The notes below the pieces were generated by a model, which had not been told where the DNA came from, did no database searches, and saw only the letters and a program-made list of their open reading frames with translations. Shown in pieces: positions 33,154 through 41,755 of a DNA stretch of 64,000 bases. This DNA comes from Arthrobacter sp. M2012083 (GTDB lineage Bacteria; Actinomycetota; Actinomycetes; Actinomycetales; Micrococcaceae), in NCBI RefSeq assembly GCF_000281065.1, contig NZ_AKKK01000062.1:124001-188000 (forward strand), written 5' to 3'. Each line of letters begins with the position of its first letter. Position 1 is the stretch's first letter. The position numbers and the translations under genes were made by a program.

Positions 33154-34175
33154 TGAATAGCCCCTGCCGGAAGTTGGTGAGCGACGCTGCAGACTACCTC
33201 GCCGCCGTCGAACGTTCCCACGACGTCGGCGCAGCGCCAGAACCCGCCGTCCTTCCCGATCAGCCGGCTCTTTTGCAACCCCACACTCAAACCGGTTCCC
33301 TGGCCGCCCCCAATTTTCGGGCCGGGACCGGTAAAAGTAACCCGGGTCTTGCGCATCCAGAGCGTGTTGCTGTCGGAACGGTTCATGGCGTCCAGCCTGT
33401 AGAGCAGGACCTGCCCTAGTTGCAGGGTGGCCACGAAGTACTCGACGGCGGACAACGCCTGGGGGTATGCAGCTTCCAGGCCTCGCCGGTCAGCCAGCTG
33501 GTGGCCCAACGTCGGTTGCTGGCGAAACGAGAGCTGCGCGTGGGCCGTACCCTGTACCGGTTCACGCAGTTCCGGTTCGAGAACCACGTCCGACAACGTA
33601 ACTTGCCGTTCAGCCCACAGGTCACCATAGAGTCGAGTGGCGGCGGCGCCCACCAACGCTTCTTCTGAGGGTGACTCGACGGAAGCAAGTCCAAGTTCAG
33701 CCGGAGCGTGGGCTACTTCAAGGACCGCGCTCATGGAGGCAACCGAGCACCTCAGGACGGACCCGTCACCGTGGTCCTGGAGCGTAGCCTTGCAGCCGAG
33801 ATCACGCAATTCGCCTTCCACCGGTTCACTGCCGCCGGAGATGGTGACGGACGTCAGGTAAGCGGCCGGCAATATGTCCGGCGAGAATCTGCTGGCCAGC
33901 AGGGCCTCCGCCATTCTGCAGGCAAGGACAAGAACGTCCGTGGTGCCAAGGTGCGGAGTTTGCTCCTGATTGCCTTTGACGGACCAAACTCCCTCAACAC
34001 CCAAGCTGGCTCGGGCAGTCAGGTTGGACTCAGCGACGGTGTGGGCGACTCGAAGGTTCCGCAGCCGCGGGTTGGTGGTCTTGTAACCGTGGCTGAAGAA
34101 GCGGCGGCGTCCGTCGCCCAAGAGGTCGTCGATTGAGGCATAACTCTCTGTGGCGGAGCGTAGGGCAAGGGGCAT
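33150..34175 (-). CDS. AvrD-family protein
   Basis: A 341-aa protein that I assign to the AvrD family (Pseudomonas syringae avirulence protein D, which directs synthesis of the acylated sugar lactones called syringolides). Matching features are SIDDLLGDGRRRFFSHGY near the N-terminus and SVKGNQEQTPHLGTTDVLVL about residues 85-105; the C-terminus ends in FWRCADVVGTFDGGEVVCSV. AAGGA precedes the ATG. It is the first gene of the avrD-fabH-acp operon. I know of no characterised actinobacterial member; a condensing role on a beta-ketoacyl thioester is inferred. Confidence 0.75.
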   Translation of the reverse strand: MPLALRSATESYASIDDLLGDGRRRFFSHGYKTTNPRLRNLRVAHTVAESNLTARASLGVEGVWSVKGNQEQTPHLGTTDVLVLACRMAEALLASRFSPDILPAAYLTSVTISGGSEPVEGELRDLGCKATLQDHGDGSVLRCSVASMSAVLEVAHAPAELGLASVESPSEEALVGAAATRLYGDLWAERQVTLSDVVLEPELREPVQGTAHAQLSFRQQPTLGHQLADRRGLEAAYPQALSAVEYFVATLQLGQVLLYRLDAMNRSDSNTLWMRKTRVTFTGPGPKIGGGQGTGLSVGLQKSRLIGKDGGFWRCADVVGTFDGGEVVCSVAHQLPAGAIQ

Positions 34176-34355
34176 GAGTGTTCCTTGGTTTCGTCATCGG
34201 CGGTGATCCAAGAATCCACTGCAACAGCGTCGGGAACCAGTGTCCGCGGATGGTGGTGGTGGGAACACCACCCTGAGCCGGAGCCCCGTGTCAGTGTCTG
34301 CCCGGACAGTAGGCTGGAAACGTTCGTGTTGAACCGCATCGAAGGGACTTGAGTT

Positions 34356-35192
34356 TTGGCTTACATCACCGTCGGAAACGAAAACAGCACTGAGATTGAG
34401 CTCTACTACGAGGACCATGGGGCCGGCCAGGCAGTGGTCCTGATTCACGGCTACCCGTTGGACGGATCCTCTTGGGAGAAACAGACCGCCGCACTGCTCG
34501 ACGCCGGGTACCGCGTCATCACGTACGATCGCCGCGGGTTCGGCAAGTCCAGCCAACCGACCGAAGGCTACGACTACGACACCTTCGCCGCAGACCTGAA
34601 GACCGTGCTGGACACCTTGGACCTGAACGACGCCGTGCTGGTGGGCTTCTCCATGGGCACAGGTGAAGTTGCGCGCTACATCAGCACTTACGGCTCGGCC
34701 CGCGTCGCAAAGGCCGTGTTCCTCGGTTCCCTGGAGCCCTTCCTTCTGAAGACCGACGACAACCCTGACGGTGTCCCGCAGGAGGTCTTCGATGGCCTCG
34801 CCGAGTCCGTCAAGGCCGACCGGTACGCCTTCTTCACCGACTTCTTCAAGAATTTCTACAACACGGACACCTTCCTTGGCACCGCACGGCTCAGCCAGGA
34901 ATCAGTGGATGCAAGCTGGAACCTTGCCAGCAAATCCGGTGCGTTCGCCTCAGTAGCTGCCCAGCCCACCTGGTTGACGGACTTCCGAGCGGACATCCCC
35001 AAGATCGATGTCCCGGCCTTGATCGTCCACGGCACGGCGGACAACATCCTCCCTATCGACGTGACGGGCCGGCGATTCAAGGAAGCCCTGCCCAGCGCCG
35101 AGTACCTGGAAATCGAGGGTGCACCTCACGGTCTCCTCTGGACGCACGGGCAAGAAATCAACGAGGCCCTGCTGGCGTTCCTCAAGAAGTAA
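34356..35192 (+). CDS. alpha/beta hydrolase (non-heme haloperoxidase/esterase type)
   Basis: A 278-aa hydrolase with VLIHGYPLDGSSWE, YDRRGFGKSS, the nucleophile elbow GFSMGTGE, Asp in GTADNILP and His in APHGLLW; the triad is complete. Members act as esterases, lactonases or perhydrolases. The TTG start has GAAGGGA eight bases upstream. It is divergent from the AvrD operon with 180 bases between, so shared control is possible. A lactone-cleaving role on the AvrD product is a speculation worth testing. Confidence 0.88.
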   Translation: MAYITVGNENSTEIELYYEDHGAGQAVVLIHGYPLDGSSWEKQTAALLDAGYRVITYDRRGFGKSSQPTEGYDYDTFAADLKTVLDTLDLNDAVLVGFSMGTGEVARYISTYGSARVAKAVFLGSLEPFLLKTDDNPDGVPQEVFDGLAESVKADRYAFFTDFFKNFYNTDTFLGTARLSQESVDASWNLASKSGAFASVAAQPTWLTDFRADIPKIDVPALIVHGTADNILPIDVTGRRFKEALPSAEYLEIEGAPHGLLWTHGQEINEALLAFLKK

Positions 35193-35200
35193 GCCCGGAC

Positions 35201-36724
35201 CTACTTCTTGAGGCGTAGTTTTCGCGCCTTCTTGCCCTTCCGCAGGTATTCCTGCTCAGTGGCGTCAGCGGCGGTGCTTTCCATCGCGTGGATCACTCCA
35301 TACGTGAAAGCACCGTTGCTGACGCCCGGCGCAGCGCCCAGCTTCAAAAGTTCCGCCCGCGCCATCACGCTGTCCTGGTGGTCGCCAAGAATAGACTGGA
35401 CCGTGTGCGCCGCGTCCTCCAACTTCACGGCACGTTTGCCGTGGATACCTTCCACAGCCGCTGCGGCAAAGCGCAGCTTCTTAGCGGCCTTCCGCACTTC
35501 GTGGAATGCTTTGTCGCGTTGAGGCCCGACGGCGGCACCCACCGCTTCGTCATGCCGTTTGCGGAGCCTTTTGCCTGCCTTGTTGACGAGCTTCGCCGTG
35601 GTCTCCTTCCCCGCCGCGTCACCCTTTGACGTGGTGGGCGGAGCGTCGATGAAAGCTTCCAGATCATCCAGCAACTTGAAGTAGCGGGGACTGTTCAAAC
35701 GGTTCCTTACGGCAGCCATCGCAGTATCTGCCCGCAGTGCCATACGCTCTTCCAGCTCATGATGGAGTTGACCCAGGACGAGCTTTCCGGGCAGTTCATC
35801 GAGGCTGCTCTTCAAGCGTTCGTGCAAGACCTCCACATCCCGGTACCGGCCAAGGGTCTTCGCGAGTGACTTCAGTTCCTTTTCGAGGTTCACCACCGGG
35901 TCCGTTTCGAACAGCGGCCTAAAACCATGCAGGACAGCACGGATCCGACGGATCTGTGACCGCATTTGGTGAACTGAATCGTCACGGGCAAGGCGAACGT
36001 GGGAGTCCTGGAGGAGTAGGTCGGCCACTTGCTCGTCCAGGTATTTGAGCACGGGAAGTACGGCTGGACCGTTGCCGCTGGGCTCTTCATGCTCTGTTCG
36101 CTTCGAAGCGGGCCATGAGTCTCCCAATGCGGTGGCCAGTTTGGAGGTACGCTCGCTCGGTTTAGCTCCGGCATCGGAAAGTTGCTGCGTGAGGGTGCCC
36201 AGCAAGGTGTCGTCGTCGGCTTCATCCGGTGCCAGCTCCACCTCCCACTCCCTCCATTCCAGCTCGCGAGGTTCACCAAGCACCGCTTTGGCGCGAACGT
36301 AGTCATCCACGAAGTCAGCCAGGCGGTGGCCATCGTTGCCATACAAGGGATAGCTGGTTCGTTCCGTGTTCAGGGTTGCGATGGCCGCCACGGCATGACC
36401 CCGGGTGTACGCGAGCACGCGGTCCATGAGTTCCACCGGAACAGTGTCGGCGTTGCCCAACGGTTCCTGGATCTCTGTTCGCTTTCCCGCACTGTGCGGG
36501 AGTTTCAGGTGCCAGCCGGCGTCTGGCCCGCCCGTCCGGCGGCGCAGTGTGATTCCGCGTGAGGCCAAGGCCAAGTGGCGGGTGTCAAAGTAAATGGCTT
36601 CCAAGCTGTGGCTTGCGGGTTCACCCACTCGCCCTATCCCGTCAATCGCGTCCAGGGCAGGGAGCGGCGAGGACGCTTCGGCGTCGAATTTCTGTTCAGC
36701 TTCCAGATTGCCGGAGGTTGCCAT
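35201..36724 (-). CDS. CYTH and CHAD domain protein
   Basis: A 507-aa protein. Residues about 5-210 are a CYTH triphosphate tunnel domain (the ExExK motif appears as EAEQK, followed by YFDTRHLALASRGITLRRR). About 225-500 is a CHAD domain of conserved His-bearing helices (VHQMRSQIRRIRAVL; FHEVRKAAKKLRFA). Such proteins bind or hydrolyse polyphosphate or other triphosphates. Its stop is nine bases from that of the convergent hydrolase. No polyphosphate kinase gene is adjacent. Confidence 0.92.
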   Translation of the reverse strand: MATSGNLEAEQKFDAEASSPLPALDAIDGIGRVGEPASHSLEAIYFDTRHLALASRGITLRRRTGGPDAGWHLKLPHSAGKRTEIQEPLGNADTVPVELMDRVLAYTRGHAVAAIATLNTERTSYPLYGNDGHRLADFVDDYVRAKAVLGEPRELEWREWEVELAPDEADDDTLLGTLTQQLSDAGAKPSERTSKLATALGDSWPASKRTEHEEPSGNGPAVLPVLKYLDEQVADLLLQDSHVRLARDDSVHQMRSQIRRIRAVLHGFRPLFETDPVVNLEKELKSLAKTLGRYRDVEVLHERLKSSLDELPGKLVLGQLHHELEERMALRADTAMAAVRNRLNSPRYFKLLDDLEAFIDAPPTTSKGDAAGKETTAKLVNKAGKRLRKRHDEAVGAAVGPQRDKAFHEVRKAAKKLRFAAAAVEGIHGKRAVKLEDAAHTVQSILGDHQDSVMARAELLKLGAAPGVSNGAFTYGVIHAMESTAADATEQEYLRKGKKARKLRLKK

Positions 36725-36758
36725 GACCGCGGAATTCCTGCCTTTCGGGGATATGCCG

Positions 36759-36791
36759 CGAGGGCCGGCCCGTTGTGATGGCCGGCCCTCG
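36759..36791. terminator. hairpin between SRPBCC and CYTH genes
   Basis: A 12-bp perfect stem (36759-36770 with 36780-36791) and a 9-base loop, about 85 bases downstream of the SRPBCC stop on the minus strand and 35 bases before the CYTH start. Confidence 0.7.
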
Positions 36792-36875
36792 TTGGAGCTA
36801 CTTATTTGGTTCCATGTTCAGTGTGAGTCAGCCCAAAGGCTGGCGCTAGGGGTCTGGCCCCGGAGAAACACCGGG

Positions 36876-37469
36876 CTAAAGACCCGGAGCGCGCGGCTGG
36901 GGCGGCTCGGCAGGTCCTTCATTGGCGGCCGGCGCTGCGAGATCCGGATCGACGGGCGGGAACTCAGCCGTTGCCAGTCCGCCACTACCGAAGGTTTCAC
37001 CGGTGTCATCAACATCGCCACCGGAAACCGTGCCACGCCAAGCACCCGTTTCATGGCCCTGGGCTTCGATGAACTTCTTGAACTTGTCCAGGTCCGCACC
37101 TACGCGCATGCTGTCCACGCCAAGGGCGGAGCCAGCCTTTTCCGCGAGGCCATCCGGCTCCCAGACGATCTCCACGTTGACCCGGGTCCTGCCGGCGTCG
37201 AGTGGCTCGAAGCTCACCGTTCCGCCGTTGCGGGGACCGTCCACGCTTGCCCAACTGACCAAGGAATCAGGGACCTGCTCAATGATCTGGGCGTTGTATT
37301 CCCGCTTCACACCACCCACGTTGGTTGAAAAATGAAGCCCCGTTTCATCGATCTGTTCGACGGCCTCCACTCCATTCATGAACTGAGGAAAGGTCTCAAA
37401 CTGCGTCCACTGGTTGTAGGCAACAGATACAGGTACATCTACTTCGATTGACTTATTTACCGTAGCCAT
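36876..37469 (-). CDS. SRPBCC (COQ10-like) protein, paralogue of the 13.2-kb gene
   Basis: A 197-aa protein with the START-type domain at residues about 3-140 (VDVPVSVAYNQWTQFETFPQFMNGVE; VSWASVDGPRNGGTVSF). Its line-by-line similarity to the protein at 13235-13978 is clear. The C-terminus is Pro/Ala-rich and acidic. The ATG at 37469 has AAGGAGC, preferred over the longer frame to 37505. It sits in a group of small acidic or membrane proteins of the kind often induced by general stress; the ligand is unknown. Confidence 0.85.
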   Translation of the reverse strand: MATVNKSIEVDVPVSVAYNQWTQFETFPQFMNGVEAVEQIDETGLHFSTNVGGVKREYNAQIIEQVPDSLVSWASVDGPRNGGTVSFEPLDAGRTRVNVEIVWEPDGLAEKAGSALGVDSMRVGADLDKFKKFIEAQGHETGAWRGTVSGGDVDDTGETFGSGGLATAEFPPVDPDLAAPAANEGPAEPPQPRAPGL

Positions 37470-37584
37470 AGGTTTTGCTCCTTCGATCGTGTCTCGGGTG
37501 CTCATGCGGTAATGCTGGTGGCGCGCCAGCCAGCTGGCTGCTTAACCAGTGGCGCGCCTGTCTAAAGCGCGCCAGCCAAAGCTC

Positions 37585-37938
37585 TTAGCCGGCGTCGAAA
37601 CTTTCTTCGTCATCGTCGTTGGGGGACTCTTCCTGGGGAAGGTCGTTGCCGCTGCCGTCCGGCAGGTCGCCGTCGTTTCCGTCCGGCTGGGTGGACTGCT
37701 CGGCCAAGTACTGCTCGTCAGTTCCGCCGAAGCGGCCCGCGCCTGGTTCTCCGGAACTGTCGGAGTCCTCCGGATCCAAGTGGCTAAGGTTCGGGGCGCC
37801 GGTGCCTTCTCCGAGGGCGGCTTCCTCAATGTCTTCTTCCACGCGGGGCTGTGCTTGGCCGCCGCCGGCCTCTTGCTCTGCCGTAGGAGTGCCGTAGCCT
37901 CCCACTTCCTCTTCCGGTGTGGCGTTTTGCTTGTCCAT
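37585..37938 (-). CDS. acidic, probably disordered small protein
   Basis: A 117-aa protein rich in Asp, Glu, Gly and Pro with hardly any hydrophobic residues apart from a YLAEQ patch; it should be intrinsically disordered. No domain is recognised. The ATG at 37938 is preceded by AAGGACAGG, which decides against the longer frame to 38016. Similar acidic proteins are common near stress genes in Arthrobacter-like genomes, but no function is known. Confidence 0.65.
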   Translation of the reverse strand: MDKQNATPEEEVGGYGTPTAEQEAGGGQAQPRVEEDIEEAALGEGTGAPNLSHLDPEDSDSSGEPGAGRFGGTDEQYLAEQSTQPDGNDGDLPDGSGNDLPQEESPNDDDEESFDAG

Positions 37939-38094
37939 GAGACCTGTCCTTTCCAAAGCGGTGAACGTGTTTATGGAACACTTCGAACCTATAAGTGCAG
38001 CTGGTGGCATGTCCATGCCCTGACGAAATTAGTCAGCAATCTTAGCAATTTGAGGATGAATGCGTTACCGTACGGCCCTGAAAACACTTGCGCG

Positions 38095-38298
38095 TCAAGA
38101 CGGTTGTGGAATTTCACAGCCACCTTGGGGATCCAAACCTGTGTAATTCAATGGACCCGCAACAATATTCAGTGCGATGGTGGCAAACTGCGAACACTGC
38201 GCGGGCGGAGCCGTGAAGTACCCGCGCTGACCTGCCGCCACGGCCCCAATAATGAGCCACACCACCACGAACAGCCCCACAATCGACCCAATCCGCAT
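38095..38298 (-). CDS. small single-pass membrane protein
   Basis: A 67-aa protein with one N-terminal membrane segment (IGSIVGLFVVVWLIIGAVAAG) and a short extracytoplasmic tail containing two Cys residues (QCSQFATIAL, GGCEIPQPS) that could pair. The ATG at 38298 is preceded by a GTG at 38301. It belongs to a conserved but uncharacterised actinobacterial type. No partner is evident beyond the neighbouring small genes. Confidence 0.65.
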   Translation of the reverse strand: MRIGSIVGLFVVVWLIIGAVAAGQRGYFTAPPAQCSQFATIALNIVAGPLNYTGLDPQGGCEIPQPS

Positions 38299-38423
38299 CA
38301 CTACCCCAATCGCTGAACTGATAACCCCCAGCTATTAGTAAGCATACTGACAAAGGCGCCGAAGACCAAAGAAACGCGGCCGCGGACCAGGATGCCTCCC
38401 GTCCGCGGCCGCGCCTGCCCTGA

Positions 38424-38687
38424 TCAATCCGCAGGGTTGGTTTCGGTTGTCAGACCACGCTTGTCCGTAGTCTTTTCGTCCTTCTCTTCTGCCGGTCCGG
38501 GCGGGTTGGCAGATTCGCTGGGACCAGCGTCGACGGCGTCTTCCGGACTTTCCGACGACGCATCACCCACAGGTACCTGGTTGCTTAATTCCGGCGTCCC
38601 GGGATCCCTTGGAATGGGATGTCCGGGCGTGGTTGTCCCATCGCGAACCTGCGCGAAACCGGCAACCTCGCTTGGATCAGTCGTCAT
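38424..38687 (-). CDS. acidic Pro/Glu-rich small protein
   Basis: An 87-aa hydrophilic protein beginning MTTDPSEVAGFAQVRDG, with a Pro-rich middle and a Glu/Asp/Lys-rich end; it is probably disordered. Its ATG overlaps the TGA of the upstream mini membrane protein (ATGA), which fixes the start at 38687 and implies translational coupling. The longer frame to 38756 would run through the membrane protein. The function is unknown. Confidence 0.6.
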   Translation of the reverse strand: MTTDPSEVAGFAQVRDGTTTPGHPIPRDPGTPELSNQVPVGDASSESPEDAVDAGPSESANPPGPAEEKDEKTTDKRGLTTETNPAD

Positions 38688-38842
38688 ACGCGCGACCGGC
38701 CACGGCCTAGTACCCAGCCAATAAGGGCCAACACCAACAGGATAATTCCCACCCACAGGAGGAAGCTGAGGGCTTGGTTGAATCCGCCGACGAGGAGCAA
38801 GATGATCGCTATAACACCGGCGATTATCAAAAGTGTATTCAT
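38684..38842 (-). CDS. mini membrane protein (DUF6131-like)
   Basis: A 52-aa hydrophobic protein found by reading the minus strand. Two membrane segments (LLIIAGVIAIILLLVGG and LLWVGIILLVLALIGWVL) are separated by a short FNQALS loop, with a basic tail RGRSRV. This resembles the small DUF6131-type proteins of actinobacteria. Its stop overlaps the next start (ATGA), so it forms a two-gene unit with the acidic protein. GAAGGGA lies 12 or more bases before the ATG. Confidence 0.65.
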   Translation of the reverse strand: MNTLLIIAGVIAIILLLVGGFNQALSFLLWVGIILLVLALIGWVLGRGRSRV

Positions 38843-39275
38843 TGAGCTACGCATCCCTTCAATAACGGTTGTCTATTCAGGAAGGCGTCCGCTGGTACTC
38901 CATTTCTGAAGCGCCACCCATGCCAACGGGCACCGATCGGAGAATTGCTCTCCATATCGCTTACGTACCCCCGCAGAATTAGGTTCAAACCGGAACCACA
39001 TCCCGTAAGGGGCACGTACATAGCATCATGATAGGCGCGCACTCCGCTGGGGCGAAGTATTTGGACAGGAAACTTATTACCCTTTTCGAGGCCGCGCGGG
39101 ACTCGCTCAACCACGGGGATCAGCATCCGGTCGCTCCACACCCCCGGAGCGACCCCGGTTCACGGCGCAGCGTAGCGAGCAGCGCCCGCATGTGATCTAC
39201 CCCTCATAAGGCACAACTGAAGCACTCCCCGCGTTGTACATAAAACGAGTCCCACAGAAGACGAAGGGAGGGCTC
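38843..39275. other. 433-base region without a supported gene
   Basis: The region separates the minus-strand mini-protein unit from the plus-strand kinase gene. A 100-codon minus-strand frame at 38839-39141 overlaps the mini protein start, has no ribosome site and looks non-coding. I see no repeat, hairpin terminator or RNA gene in it. Promoters for both flanking units should be here. Confidence 0.55.
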
Positions 39276-39857
39276 ATGCTCATAGTCCTGACAGGAATTG
39301 ACGGTTCAGGAAAAACGACGGCGGCCCACGCCTTGGTCGATGCGGCTCGCGCTGAAGGACGAAGTGCCCTGCTGCTCAGTAATCACGCTGCACGCCGGAG
39401 GATGTCGCTTCTCTCGGCGCAGTACGGCTGGAAGGTGGCGCCCCGGGTGGCTGACTTCATCGAAACCGGCATTCGCCTGTTCAACGTGTTGGTGAACCAT
39501 GCGCGCGCCCGGCAGTTCGACGGGCTGGTGGTCATGGACCGCCACCTGTACTGCCAACTAGCGCTTCGCCAGGCCAGCGGATTGCAGCGCGGGCGTTTGC
39601 TCCCATGGCTGCTCAAAAGACTCCCCGCTTCCGATCTTCACCTGCACTTCGACACGGACCCCACCATCGCCCACGAGCGGGTCACCGCACGGGGCACCGA
39701 CCAGGAGACCGTGGCCGACCTGCGGGCGTTCCGGGATGCATACCGCTCGCTCCCCGAGTTCGATGAGTTTGTTGTGGTGGACGCCAACGGCGAGCCTGAC
39801 CAGGTCATGGCTCGGGTAAATCGCGTGGTCACCGCCAAGGAACCGGTCGGCGCCTAG
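39276..39857 (+). CDS. thymidylate kinase-like P-loop protein
   Basis: A 193-aa deoxynucleoside-monophosphate kinase-like protein. The Walker A loop is TGIDGSGKTT at residues 6-15, VMDRHLY is the DRx motif of thymidylate kinases, and a LID-like RVTARGTDQET follows. It is probably a kinase for a nucleoside, nucleotide or small molecule; true Tmk function is uncertain because the substrate-binding segments differ. The ATG at 39276 has GGGAGGG just upstream. Confidence 0.75.
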   Translation: MLIVLTGIDGSGKTTAAHALVDAARAEGRSALLLSNHAARRRMSLLSAQYGWKVAPRVADFIETGIRLFNVLVNHARARQFDGLVVMDRHLYCQLALRQASGLQRGRLLPWLLKRLPASDLHLHFDTDPTIAHERVTARGTDQETVADLRAFRDAYRSLPEFDEFVVVDANGEPDQVMARVNRVVTAKEPVGA

Positions 39858-39875
39858 CCCAACAGCTACCGCCAG

Positions 39876-40622
39876 CTACCGGGGATCAACAGCTCGTGGG
39901 CGCATCAGCGGCGGGTTGAGTACCGCCCGGGTGGGCTGGCCCGGCGTCGGGCGCGCCTCGAGGGCGAGCCTGAACAGCGCAGCCGGCCGTCCGGCGTCGC
40001 CCGTTGTCATTCGGCCGGTGTCCTCCAGAAAACCTGGCGTCCCCGTGGCTTTTCTGTGGAAGTTCCGCGCGTCCAGGCGGGTTCCCCACACAGCCTCATA
40101 CACGCTTCGGAGTTGAGCAATAGTGAACTCCTCGTCGCAGAAAGCCGCGCCCAAGGGCGAATATTCGAGCTTCGACTTCGCTCGCTCCAGGGCGTCGTCC
40201 AGTATCCGCGCGTGGTCGAAGGCCAGCTCAAGTTTCCCGTCCAGGACATCACGAACCGGATACCATGCGGCCTGCTCTGCGTCACTTCCCGCCGATAACA
40301 CGGGAAAGTCCGGCGCCAGCAGCAGGTGCGCCACAGTGAGGACGTCACCGCGGGGGTCGCGCCCCTTCGGACCGTAACTCCCCAACTGCTCCAAATGCCC
40401 CGGAAGATGCTCAACGCCGGTCTCCTCAGCCAACTCCCGAACCGCCGCTTCGAGCAGGTCCTCGCCAGCAAGGACGAAGCCACCGGGGAGGGCCAGCCTT
40501 CCGCGGAAGGGCTCGATGAGGCGGGTGATGAGGAGGACATGAAGCTCGCCGTCGCGCACCGTGAGGGCGACGACGTCCACAGTCACCGGGAAGCGCTCGG
40601 GCGCCGGATGGGATGCAGGCAT
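39876..40622 (-). CDS. Nudix-domain transcriptional regulator (NrtR family)
   Basis: A 248-aa protein. Residues about 10-145 form a Nudix-like domain (GRLALPGGFVLAGEDLLEAA, then ELAEETG), and about 155-225 a winged helix (FTIAQLRSVYEAVWG, then LDARNFHRK). This is the NrtR architecture, regulators of NAD metabolism that sense ADP-ribose-type ligands. The ATG at 40622 is chosen; the longer frame to 40649 would start inside operator site 1. It is divergent from the SPFH/NAD-kinase-like operon, with two operators between. Confidence 0.85.
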   Translation of the reverse strand: MPASHPAPERFPVTVDVVALTVRDGELHVLLITRLIEPFRGRLALPGGFVLAGEDLLEAAVRELAEETGVEHLPGHLEQLGSYGPKGRDPRGDVLTVAHLLLAPDFPVLSAGSDAEQAAWYPVRDVLDGKLELAFDHARILDDALERAKSKLEYSPLGAAFCDEEFTIAQLRSVYEAVWGTRLDARNFHRKATGTPGFLEDTGRMTTGDAGRPAALFRLALEARPTPGQPTRAVLNPPLMRPRAVDPR

Positions 40623-40639
40623 GAAGCAATAGTAGGTAA

Positions 40640-40660
40640 TTATCGTCATGTTGACAATAA
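40640..40660. promoter_or_regulatory. NrtR operator, site 1
   Basis: TTATCGTCATGTTGACAATAA is an imperfect inverted repeat (one full TTGTCAA-type mismatch pair either side of the centre). It lies 17 bases before the regulator's start and 45 bp, centre to centre, from site 2, so it may mediate autoregulation. Confidence 0.7.
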
Positions 40661-40683
40661 AGCGATATGCCCCCTAGTCTCTA

Positions 40684-40706
40684 GTTATCGTCAAGTTGAC
40701 GATAAC
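40684..40706. promoter_or_regulatory. NrtR operator, site 2
   Basis: GTTATCGTCAA, one central G, TTGACGATAAC: a perfect 23-bp palindrome with 11-bp arms, 22 bases before the SPFH start codon. It is the strongest palindrome of this type in the window. Confidence 0.85.
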
Positions 40707-40727
40707 TAAACGAAAGAGGCGAACAAC

Positions 40728-41747
40728 ATGGCCACTATCAAGCGCTACCCCTGGATCAGCCACTTCCTCGGCAGCCCCACCGGTTACGTCGTGCACCTGC
40801 AAAAGGGTGCGGTCAGGCACCAAGGAGTGGGCCAGGCATTCTGGTTCCGTCCTGCGAACTCCGTACTGAGCGAGGTTCCGGTAGACGATCAGGAACTGCC
40901 GACACTGTTCCACGCCATTACCCGCGACCACCAGGACGTGAGCGTTCAAGCCAATGTCACCTACCGCTTCATCGATCCTGTGGCCGTATCAACCCGGCTC
41001 GACTTCGGGCTCCAGACCTCTGGCTCCGCGCCGGCAACCGGGCGCGAGCAGGTCTCCACCATCATCGGACAGCTGTGCCAGAGCCACGCGATCGACCAGA
41101 TCGCCACCACCACACTCGCCGAGGCACTGGAACGCGGAGTGAGCCAGCTCCGGCTCGTGCTCACCGAAGCACTTCGGGCAGATGCCAGGCTGCAGTCCAC
41201 CGGCATCGAGATCCTCGGAGTGCAGGTCCTGGCCGTGCGGCCCGAATCCGATGTTGAACGTGCGCTCCAGACTCCGGTTCGTGAGCAGCTCCAAGCCGAA
41301 GCGGACCGGGCGGTATACGAAAGGCGGGCGGTCGCCGTCGAACGTGAACGCACAATTTCCGAAAACGAGATGGCGAGCCAGATCGAACTCGCGGTCCGCC
41401 GGGAGAACCTGGTGGCGCAGGAAGGCGCGAACGCCCGCCGCGCTGCCGAAGAGAAGGCCGCTGCTGGTTTGATTGAGGCCCAAGGCTCTGCTGAACGAAA
41501 GGGCATCGGCGCCGCGGCGGAAGCAAACCAGATCCGGCTGGTTGGCGAAGCAGCCGCAGCCCGCGAGGCCGCAACCATGGAGGTTTACCGCAATATGGAA
41601 CAGGCCACGCTCCTCGCTTTGGCGCTCAAGGATGCAGCGGGCAGCCTGCCGAACATCGGGAACCTCACCATCACTCCGGACCTGCTCAGCGGTGCACTTG
41701 CCGGGCTGTTCAAGGAACCCGCCGTCACTGCCGAAGCCACCAAGTAA
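40728..41747 (+). CDS. SPFH-domain protein (slipin/prohibitin-like)
   Basis: A 339-aa protein. Residues about 15-180 are an SPFH domain (LPTLFHAITRDHQDVSVQANVTYRF; GIEILGVQVLAVRPES). About 185-285 is an Ala/Glu/Arg-rich coiled coil (ERERTISENEMASQIE) of the kind that oligomerises flotillins. The usual N-terminal membrane anchor is not obvious, so membrane attachment may be peripheral. GAAAGAGGCG precedes the ATG. The NAD-kinase-like gene follows after eight bases; the operator pair implies control by the divergent NrtR-type regulator. Confidence 0.88.
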   Translation: MATIKRYPWISHFLGSPTGYVVHLQKGAVRHQGVGQAFWFRPANSVLSEVPVDDQELPTLFHAITRDHQDVSVQANVTYRFIDPVAVSTRLDFGLQTSGSAPATGREQVSTIIGQLCQSHAIDQIATTTLAEALERGVSQLRLVLTEALRADARLQSTGIEILGVQVLAVRPESDVERALQTPVREQLQAEADRAVYERRAVAVERERTISENEMASQIELAVRRENLVAQEGANARRAAEEKAAAGLIEAQGSAERKGIGAAAEANQIRLVGEAAAAREAATMEVYRNMEQATLLALALKDAAGSLPNIGNLTITPDLLSGALAGLFKEPAVTAEATK

Positions 41748-41755
41748 GGACCGTC

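Noticed and set aside
33150..34175. AfsA (A-factor synthase) as the identity of this protein
   Set aside because: The N-terminal SIDDLLG...RRFFSHGY and PHLGTTD features fit AvrD better than AfsA; only the pathway logic is similar.
38839..39141. A 100-codon minus-strand frame
   Set aside because: No ribosome site, no domain, overlaps the start of the coupled mini membrane protein; probably chance.
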